In this document: piece after piece, positions 25,712 to 35,247 of the stretch
How positions within the stretch are numbered: position 1 is the first letter of the stretch
Layout: each line of letters begins with the position of its first letter
Source: Polaribacter glomeratus
GTDB lineage: Bacteria; Bacteroidota; Bacteroidia; Flavobacteriales; Flavobacteriaceae
Direction of reading: 5' to 3'
Assembly: GCF_002954665.1 (NCBI RefSeq)
Contig: NZ_MSCM01000002.1
Location: 1,119,718 to 1,183,717, forward strand
Length of the DNA stretch: 64,000 bases
The notes under the pieces: generated by a model
The model's input: the letters and a program-made list of their open reading frames with translations, nothing else
What the model was told of the DNA's origin: nothing
Database searches by the model: none
Translations under genes and position numbers: made by a program

Positions 25712-28194
25712 TGATGAAGTATATCGTTTTAGTATTTGTGGTTTTTTTTAGCAGCTTAACATTTGCTCAAGAAATAAAAGTTTTAGATAAAAAAACTGGT
25801 AAAAAAGTAAATAACGTTACTATTTACAACAAGGATAAAACTATTAGTTTAACCACTAACGATTATGGTTTAGCTGATGTTTCGTCTTTCAAAGATGATG
25901 AAATAATTTTAATTTCTCATTTATCTTACTCAATTCGTAGTATAAAAAAATCAAATTTAAAGAAGCAAAATTTTACAATTTACTTAACCAAACAATCAGA
26001 AGAATTGGATGAAATTGTAATATCTGTTTTTAAGAGAGAAGAAAAAACAAAAAGAATTGCAGAACAAATAGCAGTGCTTACATCTAAAGATATTCAAAAA
26101 ATATCTGCTCAAACTTCTGCGGATTTATTAGCAACGATTCCCGGAATTAAAGTTCAAAAATCGCAATTTGGAGGAGGAAGTCCGGTAATTCGCGGTATGG
26201 AATCTAACAGGGTTTTGTTGGTAGTTGATGGTGTTAGGATGAATAATGCAATTTACAGAAAAGGGCATTTGCAGAGTTCAATTACCATTGCACCAAATTT
26301 ATTAGATAAAACAGAGGTTGTTTTTGGGCCGTCTTCTGTAATATATGGATCTGATGCTTTAGGTGGCGTAATTCATTATTATACAAAAACGCCTAAATTA
26401 TCCGAAGAAGATAAAGTTTCTAGTCAGTTTTTTTCTAGATTTTCAACAGTAAATCAAGAAATAACAACCAATGTTTCTGCAGAAGTAAGTTTTAGTAATT
26501 GGGCATCTTTTACAAGTATTTCATATTCAGATTTTGGCGATTTAAAAGCGGGTAAAAATAGAAACCACGGTTTTTCTGATTGGGGGAAAGTATTTTACTA
26601 TTCAGAGAATGTAAATGGCAATTACAACGAAAATCCGACGAAAAATGAAAACCCAAATTTTTTAAGAAATACAGGTTATAATCAAACAGATGTGTTACAG
26701 AAATTTTTTGTGCCACTGTCTAAAAATACCGACTTAAAAATTAATCTACAATACTCTACATCTTCAGATATACAGAGATTTGACCGATTAACAGAGTTAA
26801 AAAGTTTAACGGATGCATCTTCTTTAAAGTTTGCAGAATGGTATTACGGTCCTCAAAAAAGACTCTTAATTTCATCTCAACTAGATATTAACCCTTCTAA
26901 AAATTGGTTAGAAAGAGGAACATTAATTGTTGCTTACCAGAATTTACAAGAAAGTAGAATTCAAAGAAAATTTGGCAGTTTAGATCGTTCTTATAGAGAA
27001 GAAAATGTAGACGTTTTTAGTGTAAATGGCGATTTTTCTGTGCCTTTAACAGAAGATGAAACAAGAACCTTATCGTATGGGTTTGAGTTTGCGTACAACG
27101 AAGTTTCCTCAAATTCGTATGGTAAAACTTTAAATATTGTAAACGGAGAAATTAATGGTTTTTCGAATGATTTTAAGGTAGAATCACGCTATCCAGACGG
27201 AGGAAGTGAATACCTAAGTTCTGCATTTTATGTAGATTATAGACAAGATATTAACTCGAAATCAACTTTAAATTCTGGTATTAGATTTACAAATACAAAT
27301 TTACATGCCATTTGGATTGATCAAACATTTATACAGTTGCCACAAACAGAAATTAGTTCTAATAACTCTGCGGTTACGGCAACATTGGGATACGTTTATA
27401 AGCCTAGCAGAAATTGGCAGTTAAATAGTGTTTTATCTTCTGGGTTTAGATCTCCAAATATTGATGATGTTGGTCGAGTTCGTGAAAAAAGCGGAGAAGT
27501 AACAGTGCCAAATATAGATGTAAAACCTGAGTTTGCGTATAATGCTGAAATCGGAATTCAAAAATATTTTAATCATAGAAAATTCCGTTTGGGAGCTAAT
27601 GTGTTTTATACATTATTAGACAATTATATCATTAGAGATCACTTTACCATGAACGGAAGTGATCAAGTTTTATTTGATGGCGAATATGGCAATGCAGTAG
27701 CCAATCAGAACAGAGGTAATGCGTATATAACAGGGTATACAATTAGTTATTTGGGCAAACTGTCGAATACGTTTAACACATCTGGGTTTATAACTTACAC
27801 AAAAGGAAGAACCTACGATACAGAAGAACCGATGTCTTCCATTCCGCCTTTGTTTGGTCAGTTTGAAATCAACTATACAAAAGATAAAATAGAGGTTGGT
27901 GCTGCTTTAAGGTTTAATAGTAAAAAAGATATTGCAGATTTTAATTTTACCGAAGGTATAGATAACCATGACTTAACACCGGTTGTTGATGCAAATGCTA
28001 CGACTGATAAAGATATTTATTTTGGTACACCAAGTTGGATTACTTTTGGTGTAAATGGGCGTTACTCTGTGACTCAAAATTTTTCTGTACAAGCAAGATT
28101 AGACAATCTTTTAGATGAACATTATATTGAGTTTGCTTCCGGAGTTTCTTCTCCAGGTAGAAATTTATCGCTTTCTTTTGTGGCTAATTTCTAA
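25711..28194 (+). CDS. TonB-dependent outer-membrane receptor
   Basis: About 827 residues. A signal peptide (ending TFAQ) is followed by a carboxypeptidase-regulatory-like domain (about 22-95), the plug (GIKVQKSQFGGGSPVIRGMESNRVLLVVDGVRMNNA, here given in parts: RGMESNRVLLVVDGVRM near 168-184), and a 22-strand barrel ending in an aromatic residue (SLSFVANF). The plug and the C-terminal RLDNLLDEHY are typical of haem, siderophore and metal receptors; the substrate is not evident. ATG codons at 25711 and 25714 are both usable; the former overlaps the recO stop. Confidence 0.87.
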   Translation: MMKYIVLVFVVFFSSLTFAQEIKVLDKKTGKKVNNVTIYNKDKTISLTTNDYGLADVSSFKDDEIILISHLSYSIRSIKKSNLKKQNFTIYLTKQSEELDEIVISVFKREEKTKRIAEQIAVLTSKDIQKISAQTSADLLATIPGIKVQKSQFGGGSPVIRGMESNRVLLVVDGVRMNNAIYRKGHLQSSITIAPNLLDKTEVVFGPSSVIYGSDALGGVIHYYTKTPKLSEEDKVSSQFFSRFSTVNQEITTNVSAEVSFSNWASFTSISYSDFGDLKAGKNRNHGFSDWGKVFYYSENVNGNYNENPTKNENPNFLRNTGYNQTDVLQKFFVPLSKNTDLKINLQYSTSSDIQRFDRLTELKSLTDASSLKFAEWYYGPQKRLLISSQLDINPSKNWLERGTLIVAYQNLQESRIQRKFGSLDRSYREENVDVFSVNGDFSVPLTEDETRTLSYGFEFAYNEVSSNSYGKTLNIVNGEINGFSNDFKVESRYPDGGSEYLSSAFYVDYRQDINSKSTLNSGIRFTNTNLHAIWIDQTFIQLPQTEISSNNSAVTATLGYVYKPSRNWQLNSVLSSGFRSPNIDDVGRVREKSGEVTVPNIDVKPEFAYNAEIGIQKYFNHRKFRLGANVFYTLLDNYIIRDHFTMNGSDQVLFDGEYGNAVANQNRGNAYITGYTISYLGKLSNTFNTSGFITYTKGRTYDTEEPMSSIPPLFGQFEINYTKDKIEVGAALRFNSKKDIADFNFTEGIDNHDLTPVVDANATTDKDIYFGTPSWITFGVNGRYSVTQNFSVQARLDNLLDEHYIEFASGVSSPGRNLSLSFVANF

Positions 28195-28195
28195 A

Positions 28196-28543
28196 TTATT
28201 TTAGTCTTTTACCTTCTTCTGTAAAATTATCTGATAAAGCTCTTTCTGTTTTTATAACACTTACTAAAAGCGATAACATTACTAAAATCATTGGCTGCCA
28301 AGTTAATTCTTGCACAGAAATGGTGGCTAAAATTAAAGCGGCTAAAAATGAGATACCTGCATAAATAAGAAAATTTTTATTAAATGTGGTGTTTGCAAAG
28401 ACCCAAATTTCTTCATTTAGCATTGCTTTAAAAGTTCTGTAACCATATATTCTATTGATTTTTTTTGGCGGGAATTTCCAAAAAATAATACTCAATAAAA
28501 ATAATAAACCATTGGTGGTTAAAACATATATAACAGAATCCAT
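28196..28543 (-). CDS. SdpI family membrane protein
   Basis: A 115-residue protein with three hydrophobic segments (about 5-22, 52-72, 75-95). The motif PPKKINRIYGYRTFKAMLNEEIW... (key part INRIYGYRTFKAM) is characteristic of the SdpI C-terminal domain family, related to the Bacillus immunity protein against the SDP toxin. Short stand-alone forms are widespread and need not be immunity proteins. It ends 1 bp from the converging TonB receptor gene. Confidence 0.75.
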   Translation of the reverse strand: MDSVIYVLTTNGLLFLLSIIFWKFPPKKINRIYGYRTFKAMLNEEIWVFANTTFNKNFLIYAGISFLAALILATISVQELTWQPMILVMLSLLVSVIKTERALSDNFTEEGKRLK

Positions 28544-28565
28544 ACTATTTAATTTTTTTTAATTT

Positions 28566-28600
28566 TGCTTACTGCTTACTGCTTACTGCTTACTGCTTAC
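28566..28600. repeat. Five perfect TGCTTAC tandem repeats
   Basis: A 35-bp run of five identical 7-bp units lies between the SdpI-like gene and tesB. The last unit contains the tesB stop codon (minus strand). Read on the minus strand it is a GTAAGCA repeat, reminiscent of other CAGTA-rich intergenic repeats in this window. Confidence 0.92.
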
Positions 28601-29463
28601 TTTTTCTTCGGTCTCATTAATCCTTCTTGCGCAAAAGAAGCAATTAATTCGCCTTTTCTGGTGTAAATATTCCCTCTACTTAAACCTCTTGCTCCAAAAG
28701 TATTAGGTGATTCAGCAGAAAACAACATCCAATCATTAAAATCAAAATCTCTAAAAAACCACATAGAATGGTCTAAACTTGCAGTTTGAGTATTGCCAAA
28801 ATTATGTTCTTTTGCATTTGGGTTAAACGCAGCGTTTAGTACATTATAATCAGAAATATAGGTTAATATTTGATGTTTTAAACGTAAATCCATCGCAGGA
28901 ATTTCACCTTTTAATTTAAACCAAATTTCTTCTTTTGCTGGTAAATTTTCTGGTTCTAAAGGATTAGGAACTCGAACCGGTTTAAAATCTATTGGACGTT
29001 CTATACTTAAAAAATGTTTGATACGTTTTGGTAAGAAATCTCCAAATTTAGCAACCATATCTTCCCAGCTTAATAATTCTTCTGGTTGCTTTATGCTGTT
29101 ATTCATTGCTGTTTGATGTTCAAAACCATCTTCTTTTCTATGAAAAGAAGCCGCTAAAATAAAAATTGTTTTTTCATTTTGTTTAGCTGTAACTCTTCTC
29201 GTAGAAAAACTACCACCATCTCTAATTTCTTCTACATGGTAGTCTATTGCAATTGTTAAATCGCCAGCTTCTAAAAAGTAAGAATGCAACGAATGTAAAA
29301 AACGATTTTCTGATATAGTTCTATAGGCAGCATTAACCGCTTGTGCTAAAACTTGACCGCCAAAAACATTAGGACTGCCAATTGTTACACTTTCGCCAGA
29401 AAAAGTATTGTTATTAATTTGCTTTAAATTTAAAAGAGCTATTAGTTCTTTGCTATTTTTCAT
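28597..29463 (-). CDS. tesB: Acyl-CoA thioesterase II
   Basis: A 288-residue double-hotdog thioesterase hydrolysing acyl-CoA to free acid and CoA. Family segments include NVFGGQVLAQAVNAA near 30-44, LHSLHSYFLEAGD near 56-68, and the C-terminal ASLDHSMWFFRDF and GLSRGNIYTRKGELIASFAQEGLMR (seen as SRGNIYTRKGELIASFAQEG), which carry the Asp and Gln of the catalytic site. Its start overlaps the end of the GNAT-like gene by 11 bp. The stop codon lies in a 7-bp tandem repeat, so repeat changes could alter the gene end but not the catalytic core. Confidence 0.9.
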   Translation of the reverse strand: MKNSKELIALLNLKQINNNTFSGESVTIGSPNVFGGQVLAQAVNAAYRTISENRFLHSLHSYFLEAGDLTIAIDYHVEEIRDGGSFSTRRVTAKQNEKTIFILAASFHRKEDGFEHQTAMNNSIKQPEELLSWEDMVAKFGDFLPKRIKHFLSIERPIDFKPVRVPNPLEPENLPAKEEIWFKLKGEIPAMDLRLKHQILTYISDYNVLNAAFNPNAKEHNFGNTQTASLDHSMWFFRDFDFNDWMLFSAESPNTFGARGLSRGNIYTRKGELIASFAQEGLMRPKKK

Positions 29464-30742
29464 GGGGATTGTTTTCGTTTTTAAACGGAAATTTTTGTTG
29501 AAAAGGTGTAGGTTGTATACGCTGCAAAAATAGCTTTAAAATTCTGTTTGTGATGCTTTTTTTGTGACGAAAATACATCGTTAAATCTCGTGGTTCTGCA
29601 CCAACAGAACTTTTAATTTCGCTAGCAGTTCTGCCAAAATTAATAGTTTTTAATTTTTTACTGATGGCAATTTCTATATAATCGTACAGCATTCTTTGAT
29701 AAATTGCATACGTTCTATTTAGGTTGTAATCGATGCCAACAAAATGTGCGTCTAAAGAATTTTGATTGATAATTCCGGATATAAAACCAACAATTTTATC
29801 GTTTAGCCAATAGGTTTTTAAAATATAGTTTTCGCCAAAGTTTTCTTTGAGGCTTGTATACGTTTCTAGATTAAAATCGCCCAAATTAAAATCGGCATTC
29901 GAAGCTACTTTTTTATACAAAGCAGTCATTTCTGGTAATTGATTTGCTACCTTTTCTTGGGTAACATCTTCAATTTTAATCGCTGCGCTTTGTTTATAAG
30001 CTTTACGCGCTTTTACTCTAAACTTGGTTTTCATGGATGCTAAATAATCATCAAAATTTTGCCAGTTTGTATCCAAAGATAAAACCATGTTTGGTTCTAC
30101 AGAAAAAGGATGATAATTAAAATCCTTTAATTCATCGGTAATTAATAGCGATTCGTTTCTAAAATCCTTCAATAAAAAAGCATCAATTTTTAGTTTTTTA
30201 TCAGCATTTACAAAATGTAAAATTGCTTTTGCTAGTTCTTTAATTAGCACTTTCTTATCTTGATCTTGTTTGATGAAAACACCATGTTCTCCGCTAACAA
30301 ATGTGTTGCCACAAATTAATAACTTTAAGGGTTTGTTATTAGGAATAATATGAAGTTTACGGCCAATACTCTTTACTTTTCGTATTAAAATTTCGATATC
30401 ATTTTTGATCGCATCAATATTAAAATCAACAATTTGAATGGAAGAAAATGCAATTGGGTTTTTATCTTTATCCACTAAAACAATGTAAGAAAAAATAATT
30501 TTTGGATGATTTTTTTCAATTGCTTTCAAAAAACTTGGATGAAAATAAACGTTGTTTTCACAATCAAGATTGCGCCAGATTTCATCAGAAATTTCATCCA
30601 CTGAAGAAAAGAATAAAGCGTTATTTGTATTTGAGCAGAAATTCAATAGTAGTTTATAAAGAGAGTTAAAGTTTCTAAAATTGTTGTTTTGTATGCTGTC
30701 GTTTTCTCTAATATAACTTCGTGTAAAGAAACCAACATACAT
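29453..30742 (-). CDS. GNAT/FemAB-like acyltransferase
   Basis: A 429-residue cytoplasmic protein with an acetyltransferase-type fold in its C-terminal half. The segment from KARKAYKQSAAIKIEDV (about 240) through KIVGFISGIINQNSLDAHFVG to YAIYQRMLYDYIEIAI and INFGRTASEIKSSVGAEP resembles the BioF2/FemAB-like GNAT group, which transfers acyl or aminoacyl groups to amines. The substrate is unknown. It is the first gene of a two-gene minus-strand operon with tesB. The exact start is uncertain because the N-terminal 20 residues look poorly constrained. Confidence 0.7.
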   Translation of the reverse strand: MYVGFFTRSYIRENDSIQNNNFRNFNSLYKLLLNFCSNTNNALFFSSVDEISDEIWRNLDCENNVYFHPSFLKAIEKNHPKIIFSYIVLVDKDKNPIAFSSIQIVDFNIDAIKNDIEILIRKVKSIGRKLHIIPNNKPLKLLICGNTFVSGEHGVFIKQDQDKKVLIKELAKAILHFVNADKKLKIDAFLLKDFRNESLLITDELKDFNYHPFSVEPNMVLSLDTNWQNFDDYLASMKTKFRVKARKAYKQSAAIKIEDVTQEKVANQLPEMTALYKKVASNADFNLGDFNLETYTSLKENFGENYILKTYWLNDKIVGFISGIINQNSLDAHFVGIDYNLNRTYAIYQRMLYDYIEIAISKKLKTINFGRTASEIKSSVGAEPRDLTMYFRHKKSITNRILKLFLQRIQPTPFQQKFPFKNENNPHEK

Positions 30743-30852
30743 TCAAATTATATTAAAGGTATAAAGATGGTAAAAAAAAATGAGTAGAAAAATTTTAGTC
30801 AAAAAATTAGCAATTATAACATTTCTTTAACAAAGTTGCTATTCATCTATAA

Positions 30853-30882
30853 TTTGCCTGCCTAACTAAAAAAGTATCTTTG
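30853..30882 (+). promoter_or_regulatory. Promoter of the first RND operon
   Basis: TTTG (30853-30856), an 18-bp spacer and TATCTTTG (30875-30882) give an almost ideal Bacteroidota promoter. The predicted leader is about 50 nt. Confidence 0.75.
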
Positions 30883-30936
30883 CAAGAAGACGAACTTTCT
30901 TTTTTTTCTTACTAAAGAAAGTGTAACTAATTAATT

Positions 30937-32046
30937 ATGAGAAATATTATATTATCTGTTCTTGGTGTAGCTTTGGTTGTGGGTGCAATTTTGTTAGGAA
31001 ATTATTTTATCGATAAAAATCAAAAACCAAAACCAATATTTAGCAAAACTATTAAAACTGTTTTTGTTGAAAATGTCGAGAATAAAGAGATTCCTATTAT
31101 GTTGTCTGCTAACGGAGTTTTAGTTGCTAAAAACAAAATTGAAATTTTTTCGGAAGTTCAGGGCATTCTTCAATCATCAAATAAGTCGTTTAAACCAGGC
31201 GAAAAATACAGTAAAGGAGAAACTTTATTAAGTATAAGTAGTGATGAGTTTACGGCTGGTTTGCAATCCCAAAAAAGCAATTTATTTAATTTAGTTACTT
31301 CTATTTTACCAGATATACGTTTAGATTTTTCATCAGAATTTAATAAATGGCAAAGTTATTTACAAAGTTTTGATATTAATAAAGTTACACCAAAACTGCC
31401 AGTATTTTCATCGGATAAAGAAAAATATTTTATTTCTGGACGTGGCATTTTAACGGCCTATTATGCTGTTAAAAATTTAGAAGTTAGATTATCTAAGCAC
31501 AATATTAAAGCGCCTTTTTCTGGAGTTTTAACAGAGGTTTTAGTTACTTCGGGAACTTTGGTTCGTTCAGGACAAAAATTGGGAGAATTTATAAATACCG
31601 ATGTGTACGAAATTGAAGTTTCTATAAATTCAGAATTTGCAGATTTATTAAAAGTGGGTAATTCAGTAATGCTTTCAACTTTAAATAAATCTAAAAATTA
31701 CACAGGTACAGTAGTGCGTGTAAATGGTAAAGTTGACCAAGTTTCGCAAACTATAAAAGTGTTTATTGATGTAAAACACGAAGATTTAAAAGAAGGAATG
31801 TTTTTAGAGGCAAATTTGGTTGCAAAATCAGAATCTGATGCTATTGAAATTTCAAGAAAATTATTGGTTAATAATCAGGCTGTTTATATTGTTAAAAACG
31901 ATAGTCTTTTAACGCTTTTACCAGTAAATACGGTTTATTTTGGCGCAGAAACAATTGTTATAAAAGGATTAAAAAATAATGATAAAATTTTAACGCAAAT
32001 TTTACCAGGAGCTATTGACGGTATGATTGTAAAAATTAACAAATAA
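30937..32046 (+). CDS. RND efflux periplasmic adaptor (membrane fusion protein)
   Basis: A 369-residue adaptor with an N-terminal membrane anchor (4-24). The lipoyl halves lie around 60-100 and 185-215 (IKAPFSGVLTEVLVTSGTLV), joined by an unusually short, weakly helical hairpin, followed by beta-barrel and membrane-proximal domains. It links the inner-membrane RND pump to the outer-membrane channel. The pump gene follows after 3 bp. The substrate is unknown. No lipobox is present, unlike the adaptors of the other two export operons in this window. Confidence 0.88.
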   Translation: MRNIILSVLGVALVVGAILLGNYFIDKNQKPKPIFSKTIKTVFVENVENKEIPIMLSANGVLVAKNKIEIFSEVQGILQSSNKSFKPGEKYSKGETLLSISSDEFTAGLQSQKSNLFNLVTSILPDIRLDFSSEFNKWQSYLQSFDINKVTPKLPVFSSDKEKYFISGRGILTAYYAVKNLEVRLSKHNIKAPFSGVLTEVLVTSGTLVRSGQKLGEFINTDVYEIEVSINSEFADLLKVGNSVMLSTLNKSKNYTGTVVRVNGKVDQVSQTIKVFIDVKHEDLKEGMFLEANLVAKSESDAIEISRKLLVNNQAVYIVKNDSLLTLLPVNTVYFGAETIVIKGLKNNDKILTQILPGAIDGMIVKINK

Positions 32047-32049
32047 GCT

Positions 32050-35000
32050 ATGAAAAAAATCATTACTTATTTTATAAAATACCCAGTTGCCGTAAATGTA
32101 ATGATTCTTGCATTTATTATTTTCGGAACTATAGGTGTTTTTAGTATGAAATCTTCTTATTTTCCATTAGTAGACTCGCAATTAATTAAAATTAGTTTGG
32201 TATATCCTGGTGCTTCTCCTGCAGAAATGGAAGAAGGCGTAATACTAAAAATAGAAGATAATTTAAAAGGGATCGTTGGTGTAGAAAGGGTAACATCTGT
32301 TTCTAGTGAAAATGCAGCTTCTGTGAATATAGAAGTAGAAAAAGGAAAAAATATTGACGTTGTTCTATCCGATGTAAAAAATGCTGTAGATAGAGTTCCT
32401 TCTTTTCCTTCGGGAATGGAACCTCCTGTTATTGCCAAAGTAGAAAGTATAAGACCTACTATTAGTTTTACCGTTAGTGGCGAAAATGTTTCTTTAAAAT
32501 CGTTAAAACAATATGCTAGAAACATAGAAAATGATATTCGTGGTATTGATGGAATTTCACAAGTTACCGTTTCTGGTTTCCCTGACGAAGAAATCGAAAT
32601 TTCTGTTCGCGAAAATGATTTAATTGCCTATAATTTATCTTTTACAGAAGTTGCAGATGCGGTTAGAAATTCAAATATTTTAATCACGGGCGGTAATATT
32701 AAAACTGTAGATGAAGACTATTTAATAAGAGCCAGCAACCGCTCTTATTATGGCGTAGAGTTGCAAAATTTAATTGTAAGAACCGAGCAAAACGGTACAA
32801 TAATTCGTTTAAAAGATATTGCAAATGTTGGTGATGTGTGGTCAGAAAATCCAGATAGATTGTTTTACAATGGCAACCTTGCAATAGATATTACTGTAAG
32901 CAATACAAATAACGAAGACCTGCTATCAACCGCAGAAAAAATTAAAGATTACATTCATAAATTTAATCAACAAGAACAAAATGTAACTTTAAATATCTCT
33001 AGCGATGCTTCTGTTTCTTTAAACGGAAGAACAAAATTATTAGTAGAAAACGGTATTTTTGGTATCCTTTTAGTTCTGCTCTTTTTAGCTTTATTTTTAA
33101 ACTTTAGGTTGGCAATTTGGGTTGCTTTTGGGTTGCCAGTAGCTTTTCTTGGGATGTTTATTTTTGCAGCACAATTTAGCGTTACTATTAATGTACTCTC
33201 ACTCTTTGGAATGATTATCGTTATCGGTATTTTGGTGGATGATGGAATTGTAATTGGAGAGAACATTTACCATCATTATTACGATTTAGGAAAGTCTAAA
33301 ATTAATGCAGCTATCGATGGAACTTTAGAAGTTATTCCGCCAATTATTTCTGCAATTTTAACCACCATTATAGCCTTCTCTACTTTTTTCTTTGTAGACG
33401 GTAGAATTGGAAGTTTCTTTGGGGAAGTTTCTTTAATTGTAATTTTAACTTTAGCCGTTTCTTTAATAGAAGCGCTTCTTATTTTGCCAGCGCACATTGC
33501 CCATTCTAAAGCACTAGACAGAAAACGTTTAGAAAAAGGAGAACAAAAGAAGACAAATAAGCTAAATGCTTTTTTTAATAAGATAAACGAAGTTGCAGAT
33601 AAAGGCTTGGTAAAATTTAGAGACAATTATTATGTGCCATTTTTAAAGTTTTCTCTTAAAAACAAAGTTTTTTCATTTTGTGTACCCATTGCAATTGTAA
33701 TTTTTAGTTTTATGGCAATTGAAGGAGGGATTGTAAAAACTGCCTTTTTTCCAAGAATTGCAAGTGATACTGTGCAGATTTCATTAAAAATGCCACAAGG
33801 TACAAATGAGCAAATTACAGATTCTATTATTTCTTTTATTGAACAAAAAGTATGGTTAACCAATAAAGAGTATACAGAAAAGCAAACAGGAAATATACAG
33901 GTAGTAGAGAATATAATAAAAAGAGTTGGTCCAGGAAGTGCAAATGCAACGCTAACTGTAAATCTTTTGCCAGGCGAAGCTAGAGATTTTTCGTCACCAG
34001 AAATAACCAATACTATTAGCGAAAAAGTAGGTAAAATTTATGGAATTGAAAGTTTGGTTTTTGGTTCTGGTGGTAATTTTGGCGGAAGTCCTGTTGCGGT
34101 TTCTTTATTAGGAAACAATATTAAAGAGTTAAAAGCTGCTAAAGAAGAGTTAAAACAAGAGTTTGAAAATAATGCCCTTTTAAAAGATATTACAGACAAT
34201 GATCCGGCAGGAATTAAAGAAGTTAAAATTAGTCTAAAAGATAATGCGTATTTATTGGGTTTAAATTTACAAAGTATCATGGCGCAAATACGGTTTGGTT
34301 TTTTTGGTTTTCAGGCACAACGCTTTCAAAGAGGACAAGATGAAATAAAAGTATGGGTGCGTTATGATAAAGCAGACAGATCTTCTATTAAAGATTTAGA
34401 TGATATGCGTATTTTAACCCCTTCTGGAAATAGAGTTGCATTTTCTGAAATAGCAAATTACACCATTGCAAGAGGTGATATTGCAATTAACCACTTAGAA
34501 GGAAAAAGAGAAATTCAAATTACGGCAGATTTAAAAGATTTAAAGACAAGTGCAACCGATATTTTAGAAGATATTAAAACTCGAATAATGCCGGAAATCT
34601 TGTCTAAATATCCAACAGTTTCTCCTTTGTACGAAGGTCAAAATAGAGAAGCAAATAAAACAACGGATTCTTTATTTGTAGTTGGTCCAATTATTTTATT
34701 ATTAATTTATATTGTAATTGCGTTTACATTTCGTTCGTACAGTCAGCCAATATTATTAATGATAATGATTCCTTTTAGCATGATTGGTATTGTTTGGGGT
34801 CACTTTTTTCACGATTTTCCAATTGGTATTTTATCCTTTTTAGGAATTATTGCCTTAATAGGTATTATGGTTAATGATGGCTTGGTTTTGATTGGTAAAT
34901 TTAATAGTTATTTAAAAGAAGGAATAACGTTTGACGATGCCTTAATAATGTCTGGTCAATCTCGTTTTAGAGCAATTTTCTTAACTTCATTAACTACTAT

Positions 35001-35247
35001 TGCAGGCTTAGCACCGCTATTATTAGAAAAAAGTAGACAAGCACAATTTTTAAAACCGATGGCAATTTCTATTTCTTATGGTATTGGAATTGCTACTATA
35101 TTAACTTTAGTAATGTTGCCATTACTATTATCTGTTTCAAATTCTATAAAAGTTAACATTAAGTGGCTAAAAACAAATAAAAAAGTTAGTAAAGAAGAGG
35201 TAGAAAGAGCAATTATAGAATCTAAATTTGATGAAAATGAAATTTAA
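32050..35247 (+). CDS. RND efflux pump inner-membrane subunit
   Basis: A 1065-residue AcrB/SwrC-type proton-driven pump with the standard 12 helices in two halves: helix 1 at about 13-32, a large periplasmic loop, helices 2-6 around 335-485, helix 7 near 535, a second loop, and helices 8-12 around 870-1020. The proton-relay pair is present in helix 4 (GILVDDGIVIGENI). The second half has the matching GIMVNDGLVLIGKF. It exports hydrophobic or amphiphilic compounds. It lies between its adaptor and a TolC-like gene, which starts inside its last 17 bp. Confidence 0.93.
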   Translation: MKKIITYFIKYPVAVNVMILAFIIFGTIGVFSMKSSYFPLVDSQLIKISLVYPGASPAEMEEGVILKIEDNLKGIVGVERVTSVSSENAASVNIEVEKGKNIDVVLSDVKNAVDRVPSFPSGMEPPVIAKVESIRPTISFTVSGENVSLKSLKQYARNIENDIRGIDGISQVTVSGFPDEEIEISVRENDLIAYNLSFTEVADAVRNSNILITGGNIKTVDEDYLIRASNRSYYGVELQNLIVRTEQNGTIIRLKDIANVGDVWSENPDRLFYNGNLAIDITVSNTNNEDLLSTAEKIKDYIHKFNQQEQNVTLNISSDASVSLNGRTKLLVENGIFGILLVLLFLALFLNFRLAIWVAFGLPVAFLGMFIFAAQFSVTINVLSLFGMIIVIGILVDDGIVIGENIYHHYYDLGKSKINAAIDGTLEVIPPIISAILTTIIAFSTFFFVDGRIGSFFGEVSLIVILTLAVSLIEALLILPAHIAHSKALDRKRLEKGEQKKTNKLNAFFNKINEVADKGLVKFRDNYYVPFLKFSLKNKVFSFCVPIAIVIFSFMAIEGGIVKTAFFPRIASDTVQISLKMPQGTNEQITDSIISFIEQKVWLTNKEYTEKQTGNIQVVENIIKRVGPGSANATLTVNLLPGEARDFSSPEITNTISEKVGKIYGIESLVFGSGGNFGGSPVAVSLLGNNIKELKAAKEELKQEFENNALLKDITDNDPAGIKEVKISLKDNAYLLGLNLQSIMAQIRFGFFGFQAQRFQRGQDEIKVWVRYDKADRSSIKDLDDMRILTPSGNRVAFSEIANYTIARGDIAINHLEGKREIQITADLKDLKTSATDILEDIKTRIMPEILSKYPTVSPLYEGQNREANKTTDSLFVVGPIILLLIYIVIAFTFRSYSQPILLMIMIPFSMIGIVWGHFFHDFPIGILSFLGIIALIGIMVNDGLVLIGKFNSYLKEGITFDDALIMSGQSRFRAIFLTSLTTIAGLAPLLLEKSRQAQFLKPMAISISYGIGIATILTLVMLPLLLSVSNSIKVNIKWLKTNKKVSKEEVERAIIESKFDENEI

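Noticed and set aside
28196-28543. SdpI-like protein as part of a toxin-immunity system
   Set aside because: No toxin or SdpC/SdpR-like gene is adjacent, and stand-alone SdpI-family proteins are common.
28566-28600. Tandem repeat read as a minimal CRISPR array
   Set aside because: The 7-bp units are contiguous with no spacers, and no cas genes are nearby.
32157-34280. Several open frames of 80-126 codons antisense to the RND pump gene
   Set aside because: They are shadows of codon bias in a long AT-rich gene; no start context, family or operon logic supports them.
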